The translations under genes were made by a program, and so were the position numbers. From Brevibacillus laterosporus (lineage in GTDB: Bacteria; Bacillota; Bacilli; Brevibacillales; Brevibacillaceae): DNA of 64,000 bases. Shown in pieces: positions 9,252-18,274 of the stretch (position 1 is the stretch's first letter; each line of letters opens with the position of its first letter). The DNA lies in contig CP033464.1 in NCBI GenBank assembly GCA_007833815.1, forward strand, positions 4,334,001 to 4,398,000. The letters are read 5' to 3'. The notes beneath the pieces were generated by a model, which was not told where the DNA came from, did no database searches, and saw nothing but the letters and a program-made list of their open reading frames with translations.

Positions 9252-9815
9252 TTAGTATGGTGGAATTTTTTCATTTACCTTAACCAATCCAGATACAGAA
9301 GGATCAGCCTGTTCTTCTGCAATTGTATTCTTACCATATCCATCGTGTATAGAAGCATCAAGAAATTGTAAGTTTTCACGTACAAATTGAACCCTTGTAA
9401 TTGGCAGCTCTTCCTTTGAACCTAATGTTGCTAAATGCCGTTGAATATCCTGTTGCGGAAAAAATCGAGGAGAGCCTGCTACGGTCAGCACTGTTTCCTG
9501 CTCTCTCAATTGATGTCGAACATGCTCCATCATTAGCGATAATCGTTCCGCACTTTCTCTATCCACCTGTTGGAAGCGTTCTGCTGACTCTATCAGACGC
9601 TTAGCTATATCGCTGGAGTGCTCTTGCAGTTGTCCCATTAAAACACGGGCCGCACGCCAGTTGTCTTCCAAATGTGACTGTTGCCTGACTTCCCAGGCCA
9701 GACTTTCCATCGCATGATGCAAACGTCCTTCTATTTCACTCCACTCCTGTGCAGCTCGCTTGTATTCGTTCCCCAATTCTTGCAACAGATGCGGGTGTAC
9801 TAGTATTCGCGACAT
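9252..9815 (-). CDS. WXG100-like/extended helical secretion protein
   Basis: A 187-residue protein, probably the first gene of the operon. The first ~105 residues are helical with heptad-like spacing and begin MSRILVHP, close to the YukE start MSRILISP. WEVRQQ and NWRAAR occupy the turn region but a strict W-x-G is absent. The C-terminal ~80 residues are polar and less structured. It may be a longer substrate or a WXG100 partner, by analogy with paired Esx proteins. A ribosome-binding site is not obvious (AGGGGAGATAAGAG is close). Confidence 0.6.
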   Translation of the reverse strand: MSRILVHPHLLQELGNEYKRAAQEWSEIEGRLHHAMESLAWEVRQQSHLEDNWRAARVLMGQLQEHSSDIAKRLIESAERFQQVDRESAERLSLMMEHVRHQLREQETVLTVAGSPRFFPQQDIQRHLATLGSKEELPITRVQFVRENLQFLDASIHDGYGKNTIAEEQADPSVSGLVKVNEKIPPY

Positions 9816-10030
9816 CTCTTATCTCCCCTGATTACTCATACTCGTTTTAACAGGTAATACGAAATTTTATTTACTCGTGACCTTGGAAATCAATCATGAT
9901 GCTTACTTGACAAGATATTTGGAAGAACATCAGAGATTTCTCCTATATTTTTAGATTCACAGAACCAGTAACTTCATACTAGAGTAATTAGACCTGTTTT
10001 TTTCTCCATGTATAGGTAGATAGATACAAA

Positions 10031-10061
10031 AAAAAGTCTTTTTCAATGAAAAAGACTTTTT
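10031..10061. terminator. Bidirectional terminator between the type VII locus and the antiporter gene
   Basis: A 14-bp perfect stem (AAAAAGTCTTTTTC with its complement) around a 3-nt loop, flanked by A and T runs. On the minus strand it terminates nothing visible upstream except read-through from the antiporter gene. The ~250 nt on its left before the first type VII gene should hold that operon's promoter. Confidence 0.65.
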
Positions 10062-10102
10062 GCATTATTTCGCACTTGATTATAACATATACACGTACTT
10101 AT

Positions 10103-11410
10103 TTATATGAGAAAGGAAGCTAGTAATCCGAATAGAAACAAGGGAATATTATAATGAAGAAAAGTAGGTACACATGTGTCCCAGATATGGTGATGTTGCC
10201 CATCTGCATTCAGTCCTGAGGTAGGCCCAAGGGTACTATCTGAGGCCGGAGATCCTGCATCCCCTAAAGCCCCCGCTGTTCCAATTAAAGCAGCCGTCGC
10301 CAGTACAGAAAACCCCAAGCCAGCACAGAGCGGTACGAAAATTGCTGCAATAATTGGGACTGTACCAAATGAAGAACCAATTCCCATTGTAATGAGTAAA
10401 CCGATCAATAGCATAACTATGCTAGCTAACAAACGATTTTGACCAAAAAACGCCACTCCAGTCTCTACCAATTGCTGAACAGATCCCGTCTCTTTTAAAA
10501 CAGTAGCATATCCAGAAGCAAGCAAGATGACAAAAGCGATAAACCCCATCATAGCAACACCTCGTTGCACCACCTCGTCCCCAAAATTCCATGGTACCAC
10601 GCGAAAGGCAAATAAACATACAATTCCAGAAAGCGAGCCGATTATAAGTGATTTGGTCAATAATTGAACTGTCAATGCTATGAGAATGGCTACTAGGGTG
10701 AATGCATGACGCTTGGTAAAACGTAATACACGCTTCTCTTCCTGGTTCTCAACCTCCATTGACGTTTCTTGATAGATGCGTGATTTTCGATAACTTATGA
10801 ATAGTGCCACCAATAATCCTACAATCATACCAATCCCAGGAATAAGCATCGCTTTTGGAAAATCGGTTACAGCGATTGTCATTCCAGCCTTACCCATTTC
10901 AGAAACAACGATCTGATGATAGATTAGTCCAAAACCTGCTGGAATCATGATATAAGGTGCTTGTAAGCCAAATGTTAAAGCACAAGCAACAGCACGGCGG
11001 TCTATTTGCATTTTTGTAAACAAGGTCAATAAAGGTGGAATTAAAATCGGAATAAAGGCAATATGCACTGGTACCGCATTTTGTGACAAGCAGGCCGCTG
11101 TGGCAATTGACATCAGCAGAATACCACGTTTTCCACGCAATACCACTAATAATTTTTTTACCAATAAGGAGGTAATATCAGACTTGGCAATCATGACAGC
11201 AAACATCCCAAGTAAAATATAGCTGAGTGCTGTTTCTAATTGTCCACTCATTCCCTGAACCATCATTTGAATGGTGTCGGTTAATGAAACACCAGCTACC
11301 AAACCAGCTGTTATGGAAGCGGCGATCAATCCAAAGATGACGTTTAGTCGCAACAACGACAATATGACGATCACAAGCACAGAGAGTATAACTCCATTTA
11401 ATAATAGCAT
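10103..11410 (-). CDS. Na+/H+ antiporter family membrane transporter (YuiF-like)
   Basis: About 435 residues with roughly ten to twelve hydrophobic segments and short loops. The N-terminal region (GMFAVMIAKS, then SQNAVPVHIAFIPIL) and the C-terminal GDAGSPASDSTLGPTSG stretch fit the YuiF/HI1107-type antiporter family, annotated variously as Na+/H+ or amino-acid transporters. The start is set at the ATG at 11410, preceded by TAGGTG; an upstream GTG at 11419 is less likely. It is a single gene, divergent from the thiamine operon. The substrate cannot be told from sequence. Confidence 0.72.
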   Translation of the reverse strand: MLLLNGVILSVLVIVILSLLRLNVIFGLIAASITAGLVAGVSLTDTIQMMVQGMSGQLETALSYILLGMFAVMIAKSDITSLLVKKLLVVLRGKRGILLMSIATAACLSQNAVPVHIAFIPILIPPLLTLFTKMQIDRRAVACALTFGLQAPYIMIPAGFGLIYHQIVVSEMGKAGMTIAVTDFPKAMLIPGIGMIVGLLVALFISYRKSRIYQETSMEVENQEEKRVLRFTKRHAFTLVAILIALTVQLLTKSLIIGSLSGIVCLFAFRVVPWNFGDEVVQRGVAMMGFIAFVILLASGYATVLKETGSVQQLVETGVAFFGQNRLLASIVMLLIGLLITMGIGSSFGTVPIIAAIFVPLCAGLGFSVLATAALIGTAGALGDAGSPASDSTLGPTSGLNADGQHHHIWDTCVPTFLHYNIPLFLFGLLASFLI

Positions 11411-11612
11411 GACGTTCACCTACGCTTTAGTATATTAGCTAACTAAAGTTATACCATACTAAAGTATTTGTGACAAGAGCTTTGTAGCTCGATGTACAGA
11501 GCATACAGCAATCAAATACATATCGATTCTAAACTCATTCTTTAATTGTATGGCTTTCTAGACAAACGATTCAATTGAGTATATGATGGCAGTAATGATA
11601 ACAACTACATAA

Positions 11613-11704
11613 CGCTTCGGGGAGCTGGAATTGGCCAGCTGAGAGTGTATTGCCTTTAATACTGACCCATAACCTGATCTGGATAATGCCAGCGTAGGGA
11701 AGTA
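11613..11704 (+). promoter_or_regulatory. TPP riboswitch (THI element)
   Basis: Canonical conserved blocks are present in order: CTTCGGGGAGCTG, CTGAGA, then ACCC and AACCTGATCTGGATAATGCC followed by AGCGTAGGGAAG, whose end pairs with the start to close P1. Binding of thiamine pyrophosphate would favour the downstream terminator and shut off the transporter operon. Both sequence and position leave little doubt. Confidence 0.95.
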
Positions 11705-11727
11705 AGCTTCTGATATCTTCTTACATG

Positions 11728-11757
11728 AACGCTTCCAGAACAGGTTGCGTTTTTTTG
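11728..11757 (+). terminator. Riboswitch expression-platform terminator
   Basis: AACGC (11728-11732) pairs with GCGTT (11747-11751), with an inner CC/GG pair, and runs into seven Ts. It lies 24 nt after the riboswitch and 34 nt before the thiY start, as expected for transcriptional attenuation. Confidence 0.7.
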
Positions 11758-11791
11758 TTGTCTACCAAACAACATGGAGGTTACGGGATTT

Positions 11792-12820
11792 ATGAGAAAT
11801 GGTAAACGCTATACTGCTACTTTACTATCTGGCTTGCTTTTGTTCGCTTTAACAGCTTGCGGACAATCTGCTTCCCCAGATGCATCAAATAACAAAACGA
11901 CAGCTGAAACACCCCCTGCCAAAACTCCTAGTAAGGTGGTTCTCGACTGGACACCCAATACCAATCACACCGGGTTATATGTCGCCCTAGAAAAAGGCTA
12001 TTTTACCGAACAAGGTCTGGATGTGGAAATCGTTCAGCCTGGTATGAACGGAGCCGATACAATGGTAGCCACCGGTGAAATTCCATTTGGAGTAAGCTAT
12101 CAAGAAGGCGTCACGCAAGCACGAACTCAAAACGTACCCATTGTTTCACTTGCTGCCGTCATACAACATAATACATCTGGGTTTGCCTCACCTGTGAGCA
12201 AGAACATTTTGTCTCCCAAAGATTTTGAAGGAAAAACCTATGGAGGCTATGGTGCCCCTAGTGAAAAAGCTGTTTTACAATCTCTGATGAGCTTAGATAA
12301 AGCCGATGTGAACAAGCTAAATATCATTAATGTAGGCGATGCGGATTACTTTACTGCCGTAAAACGCGATATTGACTTCGCTTGGATTTTTTATGCATGG
12401 ACTGGCATTGAAGCAGAATTACGCAACGAACCAATAAACATGATATACGTTAATAAATATTCGGATAAACTAGATTATTATACCCCCGTTCTCATTACTA
12501 ATGAAAAAATGATTCAAGAGAAACCCGAGGTAGTGAAAGCTTTCATGGCAGCTACTTCACAGGGATATCAGTATGCAAGTAAACATCCCGAAGAAGCAGC
12601 TAGCATTCTTCTAAAGCATGTTCCAGATCTGGACGAAAAATTGGTAAAGGCAAGTCAAAAATGGTTAAGTCCTCGCTATCAAGATGATGCACCACGTTGG
12701 GGAGAACAAAAACGTGATGTATGGCAAGGCTACTCAGACTGGATGGTTGAACATCAGTTATTGGAAAAACCACTTGATGTAGACAAAGCTTTCACGAATG
12801 ACTTTTTACCAAAACCATAA
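11792..12820 (+). CDS. thiY: Thiamine-precursor (pyrimidine) ABC transporter substrate-binding lipoprotein, ThiY-like
   Basis: A 342-residue lipoprotein: basic start MRNGKRY, hydrophobic segment and lipobox LTAC near residue 22. The mature part is an NMT1/THI5-like domain (KVVLDWTPNTNHTGLYVALEKGY opening, then VEIVQPG). ThiY proteins capture formylaminopyrimidine or related HMP precursors for thiamine salvage. The ATG at 11792 is chosen because GGAGG ends 11 nt before it; the in-frame ATG at 11774 overlaps that ribosome-binding site. The TPP riboswitch directly upstream supports the role. Confidence 0.9.
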   Translation: MRNGKRYTATLLSGLLLFALTACGQSASPDASNNKTTAETPPAKTPSKVVLDWTPNTNHTGLYVALEKGYFTEQGLDVEIVQPGMNGADTMVATGEIPFGVSYQEGVTQARTQNVPIVSLAAVIQHNTSGFASPVSKNILSPKDFEGKTYGGYGAPSEKAVLQSLMSLDKADVNKLNIINVGDADYFTAVKRDIDFAWIFYAWTGIEAELRNEPINMIYVNKYSDKLDYYTPVLITNEKMIQEKPEVVKAFMAATSQGYQYASKHPEEAASILLKHVPDLDEKLVKASQKWLSPRYQDDAPRWGEQKRDVWQGYSDWMVEHQLLEKPLDVDKAFTNDFLPKP

Positions 12821-12853
12821 AGATAGACATATCACATAGAGGAGCGATTACAG

Positions 12854-13150
12854 ATGGCAAACGCCTTGGTTAGCATTCAAATTATCCCTACCACACCTCA
12901 AGGTGAAGGGGTCATTCCCTTTGTAGACAAAGCAATCGAAGTCATTCAACAATCAGGGGTAAAGCATCTTGTTAGTCCGTTAGAAACCACGATGGAAGGC
13001 GATTTGGAAGAACTGCTTGCTGTCGTAAAAAAAATGAATGATGTCATGGTTGAAGCAGGTTGCCCGTCCGTAATCTCACAGATTAAAATCTATCACCGCG
13101 CTGATGGACTTGCTTCCATGGATGTTTTGACGGAGAAATATCGTCCATGA
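12854..13150 (+). CDS. Thiamine-binding protein of the MTH1187/YkoF-like (UPF0045) family
   Basis: 98 residues, the usual size for the family, with a ferredoxin-like alternation of strands and helices. Typical pieces are SIQIIPTT at the start, SPLETTMEG in the middle and ISQIKIYHRADG near the end. Such proteins bind thiamine or its precursors and are often encoded with thiamine transporters. The gene lies 33 nt after thiY and overlaps thiX by 4 nt, so it is cotranscribed under the riboswitch. A GGAG site precedes the ATG. Confidence 0.82.
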   Translation: MANALVSIQIIPTTPQGEGVIPFVDKAIEVIQQSGVKHLVSPLETTMEGDLEELLAVVKKMNDVMVEAGCPSVISQIKIYHRADGLASMDVLTEKYRP

Positions 13151-13911
13151 TTAAGAATCGTCGTTTATTTACAACAGGATGGCCGCCCGTTCTCGCGGTC
13201 TTCCTGTTTCTCTTTATCTGGCAGCTCGCAACCTTCATCTGGAAGCCTGAGGCATGGTTTTTGCCAAGTCCCCTTGCCATTTTCCAAGAAGGTTGGCAAC
13301 AAGCGCCTCAGCTTACACAGCATTTGTGGGCTACCTTACAAATCACCCTGTTAGGTTTTACAATAGGGAGCACAGCTGGGCTAATTCTCGCCTTTTTATT
13401 ACATGTGACGCCACCCATTAAAGCTGCTTTGTATCCGTTACTAATCCTAAGTCAAAACATACCAACTATCATTCTAGCACCTCTTTTGATGATTTGGTTT
13501 GGTTTTGGTTTATTACCTAAAATGATTTTGATTACGTTGGTCTGTTTCTTCCCAGTCACCTTATCCACAATGACTGGACTTGCACAAACCGATCCTCAAA
13601 TGAAACGTTACATGCTTATGATTGGCGCTACCCGTCAACAGATTTTCTGGAAGGTAGAGTTACCTCACTCCCTTGCTTCCATGTTTTCTGGTCTTAAAAT
13701 ATCCGCTACCTACAGCGTAATGGGTGCCGTCATTTCCGAATGGTTAGGGGCACAAAAAGGCATTGGGGTCTACATGCTGATGGCAAAATCATCATTTCGC
13801 GCTGACCGCGTATTTGTGACGATGTTTCTCATTGTGATTGTCAGTTGTCTGTTATTTGGCCTGATTAGTCTCATAGAACGCTGGGCGATCCGTTGGCAAT
13901 CAGACAAGTAA
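13147..13911 (+). CDS. thiX: ABC transporter permease, ThiX-like
   Basis: 254 residues with six predicted membrane helices and the BPD_transp_1 EAA loop (residues ~148-170: GATRQQIFWKVELPHSLASM). It forms the membrane channel with ThiY and ThiZ. Its start overlaps the thiamine-binding protein gene by 4 nt, implying translational coupling. It belongs to the SsuC/ThiX/TauC group of permeases for aromatic or sulfonated substrates; the riboswitch fixes the thiamine assignment. Confidence 0.88.
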   Translation: MIKNRRLFTTGWPPVLAVFLFLFIWQLATFIWKPEAWFLPSPLAIFQEGWQQAPQLTQHLWATLQITLLGFTIGSTAGLILAFLLHVTPPIKAALYPLLILSQNIPTIILAPLLMIWFGFGLLPKMILITLVCFFPVTLSTMTGLAQTDPQMKRYMLMIGATRQQIFWKVELPHSLASMFSGLKISATYSVMGAVISEWLGAQKGIGVYMLMAKSSFRADRVFVTMFLIVIVSCLLFGLISLIERWAIRWQSDK

Positions 13912-13955
13912 GGCAGCTAGAGCATTTGAGGTCAAACAGAAAGGAGTGAGCTAGC

Positions 13956-14840
13956 GTGAGTAATGACATTCAAACCTCTATCAGTACGAACTTAACTACA
14001 GAACGAGATATGGCTTCCACATCTACAACAATATCTGAATTGCATATGGCTTCGGTGACTCACGCCTCTGTTACCCCTTCCACACTTGTCGTTGAACAAG
14101 TCTCACACTCCTTTACAGAGTCCAACAGTACCATTGACGTGCTTCATCAGATCTCCTTAGAAGTAAAAAAGGGGGAATTTGTCTCCTTGATCGGACCATC
14201 TGGGAGCGGAAAAAGTACGTTATTTCATATTATCGGAGGTCTATTATCACCCTCGCATGGTACCATTACCATTGAAGGTAAGCAGGTTACCGGTGAAACA
14301 GGGCACATTAGCTATATGCCTCAATCCTCTAGCTTACTTCCTTGGCGCACTGTAGAAGAAAACGTCGGATTAGCCCTAGAAGTAGAAGGCGTATCACGTA
14401 AAGAAACGGTGAAATTAGCACGTGAATGGTTACCAAAGGTAGGATTAGACGGTTATGAAAAAGCTTATCCTCACATGTTATCTGGTGGGATGCAACAAAG
14501 AGTCGCTTTCTTGCGCGCCTTGTTAAGCAAACAAGAGCTAATCTGCTTAGATGAACCCTTTGGGGCCTTGGATGCACTTAGTCGTACTGACATGCAAAAT
14601 TGGTTATTAACCATTTGGGAAAAGCATAAACGTTCTGTACTTTTAATTACACATAGCATTGACGAAGCCATCTTTTTATCTGATAAAATTTATGTACTTA
14701 CGGCCAAACCAGCACAGGTAGCTGACACAATTTTAGTGCCATTTGAGCGACCACGCCAGGAAAAAATGTTGTTATCTCCAGAGTTTATGCTTGTGAAAGA
14801 GAAAATCTTACAGTTGTTACGTCATTCCCAGCAATCGTAA
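13956..14840 (+). CDS. thiZ: ABC transporter ATP-binding protein, ThiZ-like
   Basis: 294 residues. Walker A GPSGSGKST, Q-loop MPQSSSLLPW, signature LSGGMQQR, Walker B LICLDEPFGALD and the H-loop LITHSIDEA are all present. It energises uptake by ThiXY. The start is a GTG at 13956 with AAGGAG upstream. The first ~45 residues are a Ser/Thr-rich low-complexity extension not usual in the family; translation might also begin downstream. It is the last gene of the operon. Confidence 0.88.
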   Translation: MSNDIQTSISTNLTTERDMASTSTTISELHMASVTHASVTPSTLVVEQVSHSFTESNSTIDVLHQISLEVKKGEFVSLIGPSGSGKSTLFHIIGGLLSPSHGTITIEGKQVTGETGHISYMPQSSSLLPWRTVEENVGLALEVEGVSRKETVKLAREWLPKVGLDGYEKAYPHMLSGGMQQRVAFLRALLSKQELICLDEPFGALDALSRTDMQNWLLTIWEKHKRSVLLITHSIDEAIFLSDKIYVLTAKPAQVADTILVPFERPRQEKMLLSPEFMLVKEKILQLLRHSQQS

Positions 14841-14846
14841 TCAACC

Positions 14847-14892
14847 AAAACTCGGCTATTGCTACTTACATATGCGATAGCCGAGTTTTTTA
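14847..14892 (+). terminator. Terminator of the thiamine transporter operon
   Basis: A 13-bp perfect stem (AAAACTCGGCTAT with its complement) around a 17-nt loop, ending in a T run. It also faces the minus-strand ypbQ gene and may act in both directions. Confidence 0.85.
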
Positions 14893-14908
14893 TGTATATC
14901 ATGTCCGA

Positions 14909-15502
14909 TTAGCCTCTCTGTTTTCTTACTGGAACGAATCTCCCTTTTTCCCCCATCCATGCTTCATACTGATATGCCTTTTGTAACGCTTGCTCCTCTG
15001 CTGCAATACGAACCTTAAGTATCATTATCTTGGCTACAGTAAAGAACAGTGCCGTTTTCCAAGCACCAAATGTAAGAGGTAGCATTCCTACTTCTAACAA
15101 AACCACCAAGTAGTTCGGATGACGGATAAAGCGATAAGGCCCACATACGATCGGCTGTTTACCCGCCAAGACAAAAATCCTCGTGTTCCAAAAACGCCCC
15201 AAACTTCGCATGCTCCAGATTCTCAGTAGCTGGGCTGGACAAAACACTAAAAACGGCCAAAAGTAAAATGATATAGGAACAGTAGACGCACGTAGCGACA
15301 CCTCTCCAATCAAACTCAGGAAAAAGCTAACATGCAAGCTTACAATCCATTTGTAGTGCTCGGCCGCTACTTCATATCCTCCTGCGTCCTTGATATAGCG
15401 CGTATTTCTTTTCGCTACCAACAACTCTGCACAGCGCTGACAAATTACCATCGCTATCACCATAATAAATACGATTACCATTCCAATAGCACCTGCTCGC
15501 AT
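14909..15502 (-). CDS. ypbQ: Isoprenylcysteine methyltransferase-family O-methyltransferase (BpsB/YpbQ-like)
   Basis: About 197 residues with four to five membrane segments. The C-terminal SAM-binding signature of the ICMT family is visible (GPYRFIRHPNYLVV). In Bacillus subtilis YpbQ (BpsB) methylates alkylpyrones made by the type III polyketide synthase BcsA (BpsA), encoded beside it. Here the ATG at 15502 overlaps the end of bcsA by 28 nt, so the two are coupled. The frame is open further upstream (to 15595) but that part reads out of phase within bcsA. Confidence 0.82.
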   Translation of the reverse strand: MRAGAIGMVIVFIMVIAMVICQRCAELLVAKRNTRYIKDAGGYEVAAEHYKWIVSLHVSFFLSLIGEVSLRASTVPISFYFWPFLVFCPAQLLRIWSMRSLGRFWNTRIFVLAGKQPIVCGPYRFIRHPNYLVVLLEVGMLPLTFGAWKTALFFTVAKIMILKVRIAAEEQALQKAYQYEAWMGEKGRFVPVRKQRG

Positions 15503-16530
15503 GAAAATCCCGGACCAAGAGCTAATAGCAATCCTGTTTCTCCTGGTAAATGCTCTTCTCTCATCTCTCTTTCCAAAACAAATAAGACGGTACAAGATGA
15601 CATATTTCCATGATCCCGTAGTACCTCTCTTGCATGGCGCAATCTATCCGGTGGAAGTTGTAGAGCCTGCTCATAGGCTTGTAGCACCTTACTCCCCCCT
15701 GGATGTGCAATCATACGATCAATACGACAAGTAGTCTTTCCTTTCTTTCTTAAGAAGCTCTCCATTTCCGGCTTTATTTTCTCTTTTACCAGTGACGGAA
15801 TATCCTTCGAAAAGATTACCCTCAAGCCTTCTTCTCTCACATCCCAGCCCATAACATCAACCGTGTCCCGCCATATAGTTGATTGTGTAGACAGAATAGA
15901 AGGTGCATTTTCATGGACTTCTCGGTCATCTCCATACAACAATACTGCAGCCGCCCCATCGGCAAACAAACTAGTGGCAATCAAGTTACTTTTACTTCGA
16001 TCCCCATGAACAAAAGTTAACCCACACAATTCTACGCAGCAGACCAGTATACGTTCCTCTGGATGAGCCTTCGCAAAAGCATATCCTTTAGCTAATCCTG
16101 CTACTCCTCCAGCACACCCTAGTCCCCATACAGGTGTTCGCTTCAAATCTGAGCGAAACGGCAAGCGATTATATAGGAGGGCATCCAAACTAGGGGTGGC
16201 TATTCCTGTTGAGCTGACCATGACTACATGATCTATAGCGTCAGCTGAAACACCTGCATTTTCTAAACACTGCTCAATAGCACTTACACTTAATTCTAGG
16301 GCTTGCTGTACGTATAACTGGTTTTTTTCGGCCCAATCACGTGGCTGTTCGAACCACTCTAACGGAGTGGCGAAACTTCTACTTTCAATCTCAGCCGATT
16401 CAAATACTTGTAATAGGCGGTCGATATCACGAAAATGATCTTGAAAGAAACGACGCGCAAATTCCTTGCTCTCATGTTGCGCGACAATATATTGTGGATT
16501 TGCTGTGCCGATTGATACGATTCGCGGCAT
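15475..16530 (-). CDS. bcsA: Type III polyketide synthase (BcsA/BpsA, chalcone synthase family)
   Basis: 351 residues from the ATG at 16530, which has GGAG five nt upstream. The Cys-His-Asn triad is visible: cysteine in WGLGCAGG, histidine in IAHPGGSK and asparagine in DHGNMSS. Family members condense fatty acyl-CoA starters with malonyl-CoA into alkylpyrones. With ypbQ it should give methylated pyrones, possibly in the membrane or spore. Upstream in-frame ATGs (to 16650) encode an unlikely hydrophobic prefix. Confidence 0.9.
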   Translation of the reverse strand: MPRIVSIGTANPQYIVAQHESKEFARRFFQDHFRDIDRLLQVFESAEIESRSFATPLEWFEQPRDWAEKNQLYVQQALELSVSAIEQCLENAGVSADAIDHVVMVSSTGIATPSLDALLYNRLPFRSDLKRTPVWGLGCAGGVAGLAKGYAFAKAHPEERILVCCVELCGLTFVHGDRSKSNLIATSLFADGAAAVLLYGDDREVHENAPSILSTQSTIWRDTVDVMGWDVREEGLRVIFSKDIPSLVKEKIKPEMESFLRKKGKTTCRIDRMIAHPGGSKVLQAYEQALQLPPDRLRHAREVLRDHGNMSSCTVLFVLEREMREEHLPGETGLLLALGPGFSCEQVLLEW

Positions 16531-16792
16531 CATTTCTCCTACTTTCCGTTGTTTTCCTTCTATTCTTTCCCAAAGACTTTTCCTTATGTAATAAAGTGGT
16601 AACATCAGGAAAAATGACCATAAACAATTCTTAATAGTATAAACCTTCAAACAAAAAAGTAGGAATTATCAATAAAAACAGATTTTATTCACAAAATGGT
16701 AACATTATTAAAAAATTTAACACGTATGCTTTTTTCAATGTGTGATAAATTAATTGAATAACAAAATATATCGCAAGGAGTCTATCTATCTT

Positions 16793-18139
16793 ATGAAACA
16801 AAAGCAACTATCAATGAAAGAAACAGTGACTATTGGATTGATGCTGTTTGCTCTATTTTTCGGCGCAGGCAATATGATATTTCCACCTTTACTTGGGCAA
16901 TCCGCTGGGACAAGCGTTTGGGTAGCCATTCTCGGCTTTGTATTAACTGGCGTAGGTCTTCCTGTTTTAGCCGTCGCTGCTACCGCAACATCAGGAGGCG
17001 ATTTAAAAGTTTTAGCAAACCGGGTTCATCCGCTATTCGGCATTATTTTTCCCACCTTAATTTATCTAGCTATTGGCCCATTTTTCGGAATTCCGCGAAC
17101 AGCAAGCGTTGCCTATGAGATTGGTCTTTCTCCTCTGCTGTCCGCATCTGTAAAAGAAAGCAGCTTACCTTTGTTTTTTTATTCGATCGTCTATATGTCA
17201 ATCACATTTTGGCTATGTCTGAACCCTACTAAATTAATCGATCGCATCGGAAAAATCTTAACACCCACACTATTGCTAATTATCGCAATATTGTTTGTTC
17301 GGAGCATTTTTAAGCCGTTAGGTGCTTTTCCCACACCTTCGGAGGCCTACATGGACGGTGCGTTTTTCAAAGGATTCCTCGAAGGATATCTGACCATGGA
17401 TACATTAGGTGCCTTAGTTTTCGGAATTGTCGTGATTTCTTCTATCCAAAGTCGAGGAATTACGGATAAAAACAGCATTAGAATGGCTACGGTTAAAGCA
17501 GGTTCCATTGCTGGCGTTGCTTTGGCGCTCGTATATATGACTTTAGCTTATTTGGGAGCAGGTAGCTCTATACTAGGTGTCTCTACAAATGGTGGTCAAA
17601 TTTTAACAGCAGTTGTATCTTATCTGTTTGGTCAAGCTGGCGTCGTGTTACTTGGTACAGCTATTACCTTAGCATGCTTAACAACTTCCATTGGACTCAT
17701 TACAGCGTGCGGTCAATTTTTCTCTACCCTGATTCCTGCATTACGCTATAAAGTTGTGATTAGCATTCTGTGTGTATTTAGCTTAGTGATTGCTAACCTG
17801 GGATTAAATCAAATCATTTCTTTCTCTGTGCCTGTTTTGGCCGGATTATATCCAATCGCGATCGTACTGATTATTTTGTCGCTGATTCACAAACAAATAA
17901 AAGGATATCAACAAGTATATGTATGGAGCGTCCTATTCGCTGGAATCATTAGTCTAGTGGATTGCCTGCATGCCTTTGGCTTTCCCTTAGGGAGAATTAC
18001 AGAGTGGCTACAATTCCTTCCTCTATATTCAAAAGGAATCGGTTGGGTTGTTCCTGCGATTGTAGGAGCGATCATCGGATATATTTTAGGTTCTTTGAAA
18101 TCTCAAGATACTGTGAATCCTTCCACTCAAACCGAATAA
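16793..18139 (+). CDS. brnQ: Branched-chain amino acid:cation symporter BrnQ
   Basis: 448 residues with about twelve membrane helices and the BrnQ signature near the start (FALFFGAGNMIFPPLLG) followed by IPRTASVAYEIG. It imports leucine, isoleucine and valine with Na+ or H+. The ATG at 16793 has AAGGAG upstream; an in-frame TTG at 16754 has none. The gene stands alone between the divergent bcsA gene and a strong terminator. Confidence 0.92.
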   Translation: MKQKQLSMKETVTIGLMLFALFFGAGNMIFPPLLGQSAGTSVWVAILGFVLTGVGLPVLAVAATATSGGDLKVLANRVHPLFGIIFPTLIYLAIGPFFGIPRTASVAYEIGLSPLLSASVKESSLPLFFYSIVYMSITFWLCLNPTKLIDRIGKILTPTLLLIIAILFVRSIFKPLGAFPTPSEAYMDGAFFKGFLEGYLTMDTLGALVFGIVVISSIQSRGITDKNSIRMATVKAGSIAGVALALVYMTLAYLGAGSSILGVSTNGGQILTAVVSYLFGQAGVVLLGTAITLACLTTSIGLITACGQFFSTLIPALRYKVVISILCVFSLVIANLGLNQIISFSVPVLAGLYPIAIVLIILSLIHKQIKGYQQVYVWSVLFAGIISLVDCLHAFGFPLGRITEWLQFLPLYSKGIGWVVPAIVGAIIGYILGSLKSQDTVNPSTQTE

Positions 18140-18230
18140 TGTAGACGACTTGGACGAGTAGCATAGTAGCTAGTAAAATACTTGATTTTGTCCAGTTTCT
18201 CGTAGACAAAACTTACTCGTATTGATTCAA

Positions 18231-18268
18231 AAAAAGACAGGGATACTCTCACATATCCCTGTCTTTTT
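18231..18268. terminator. Bidirectional terminator between brnQ and the AAA+ gene
   Basis: AAAAAGACAGGGATA pairs perfectly with TATCCCTGTCTTTTT around an 8-nt loop. Both flanks are A/T runs, so it can end both converging transcripts. Confidence 0.88.
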
Positions 18269-18274
18269 ATATGA

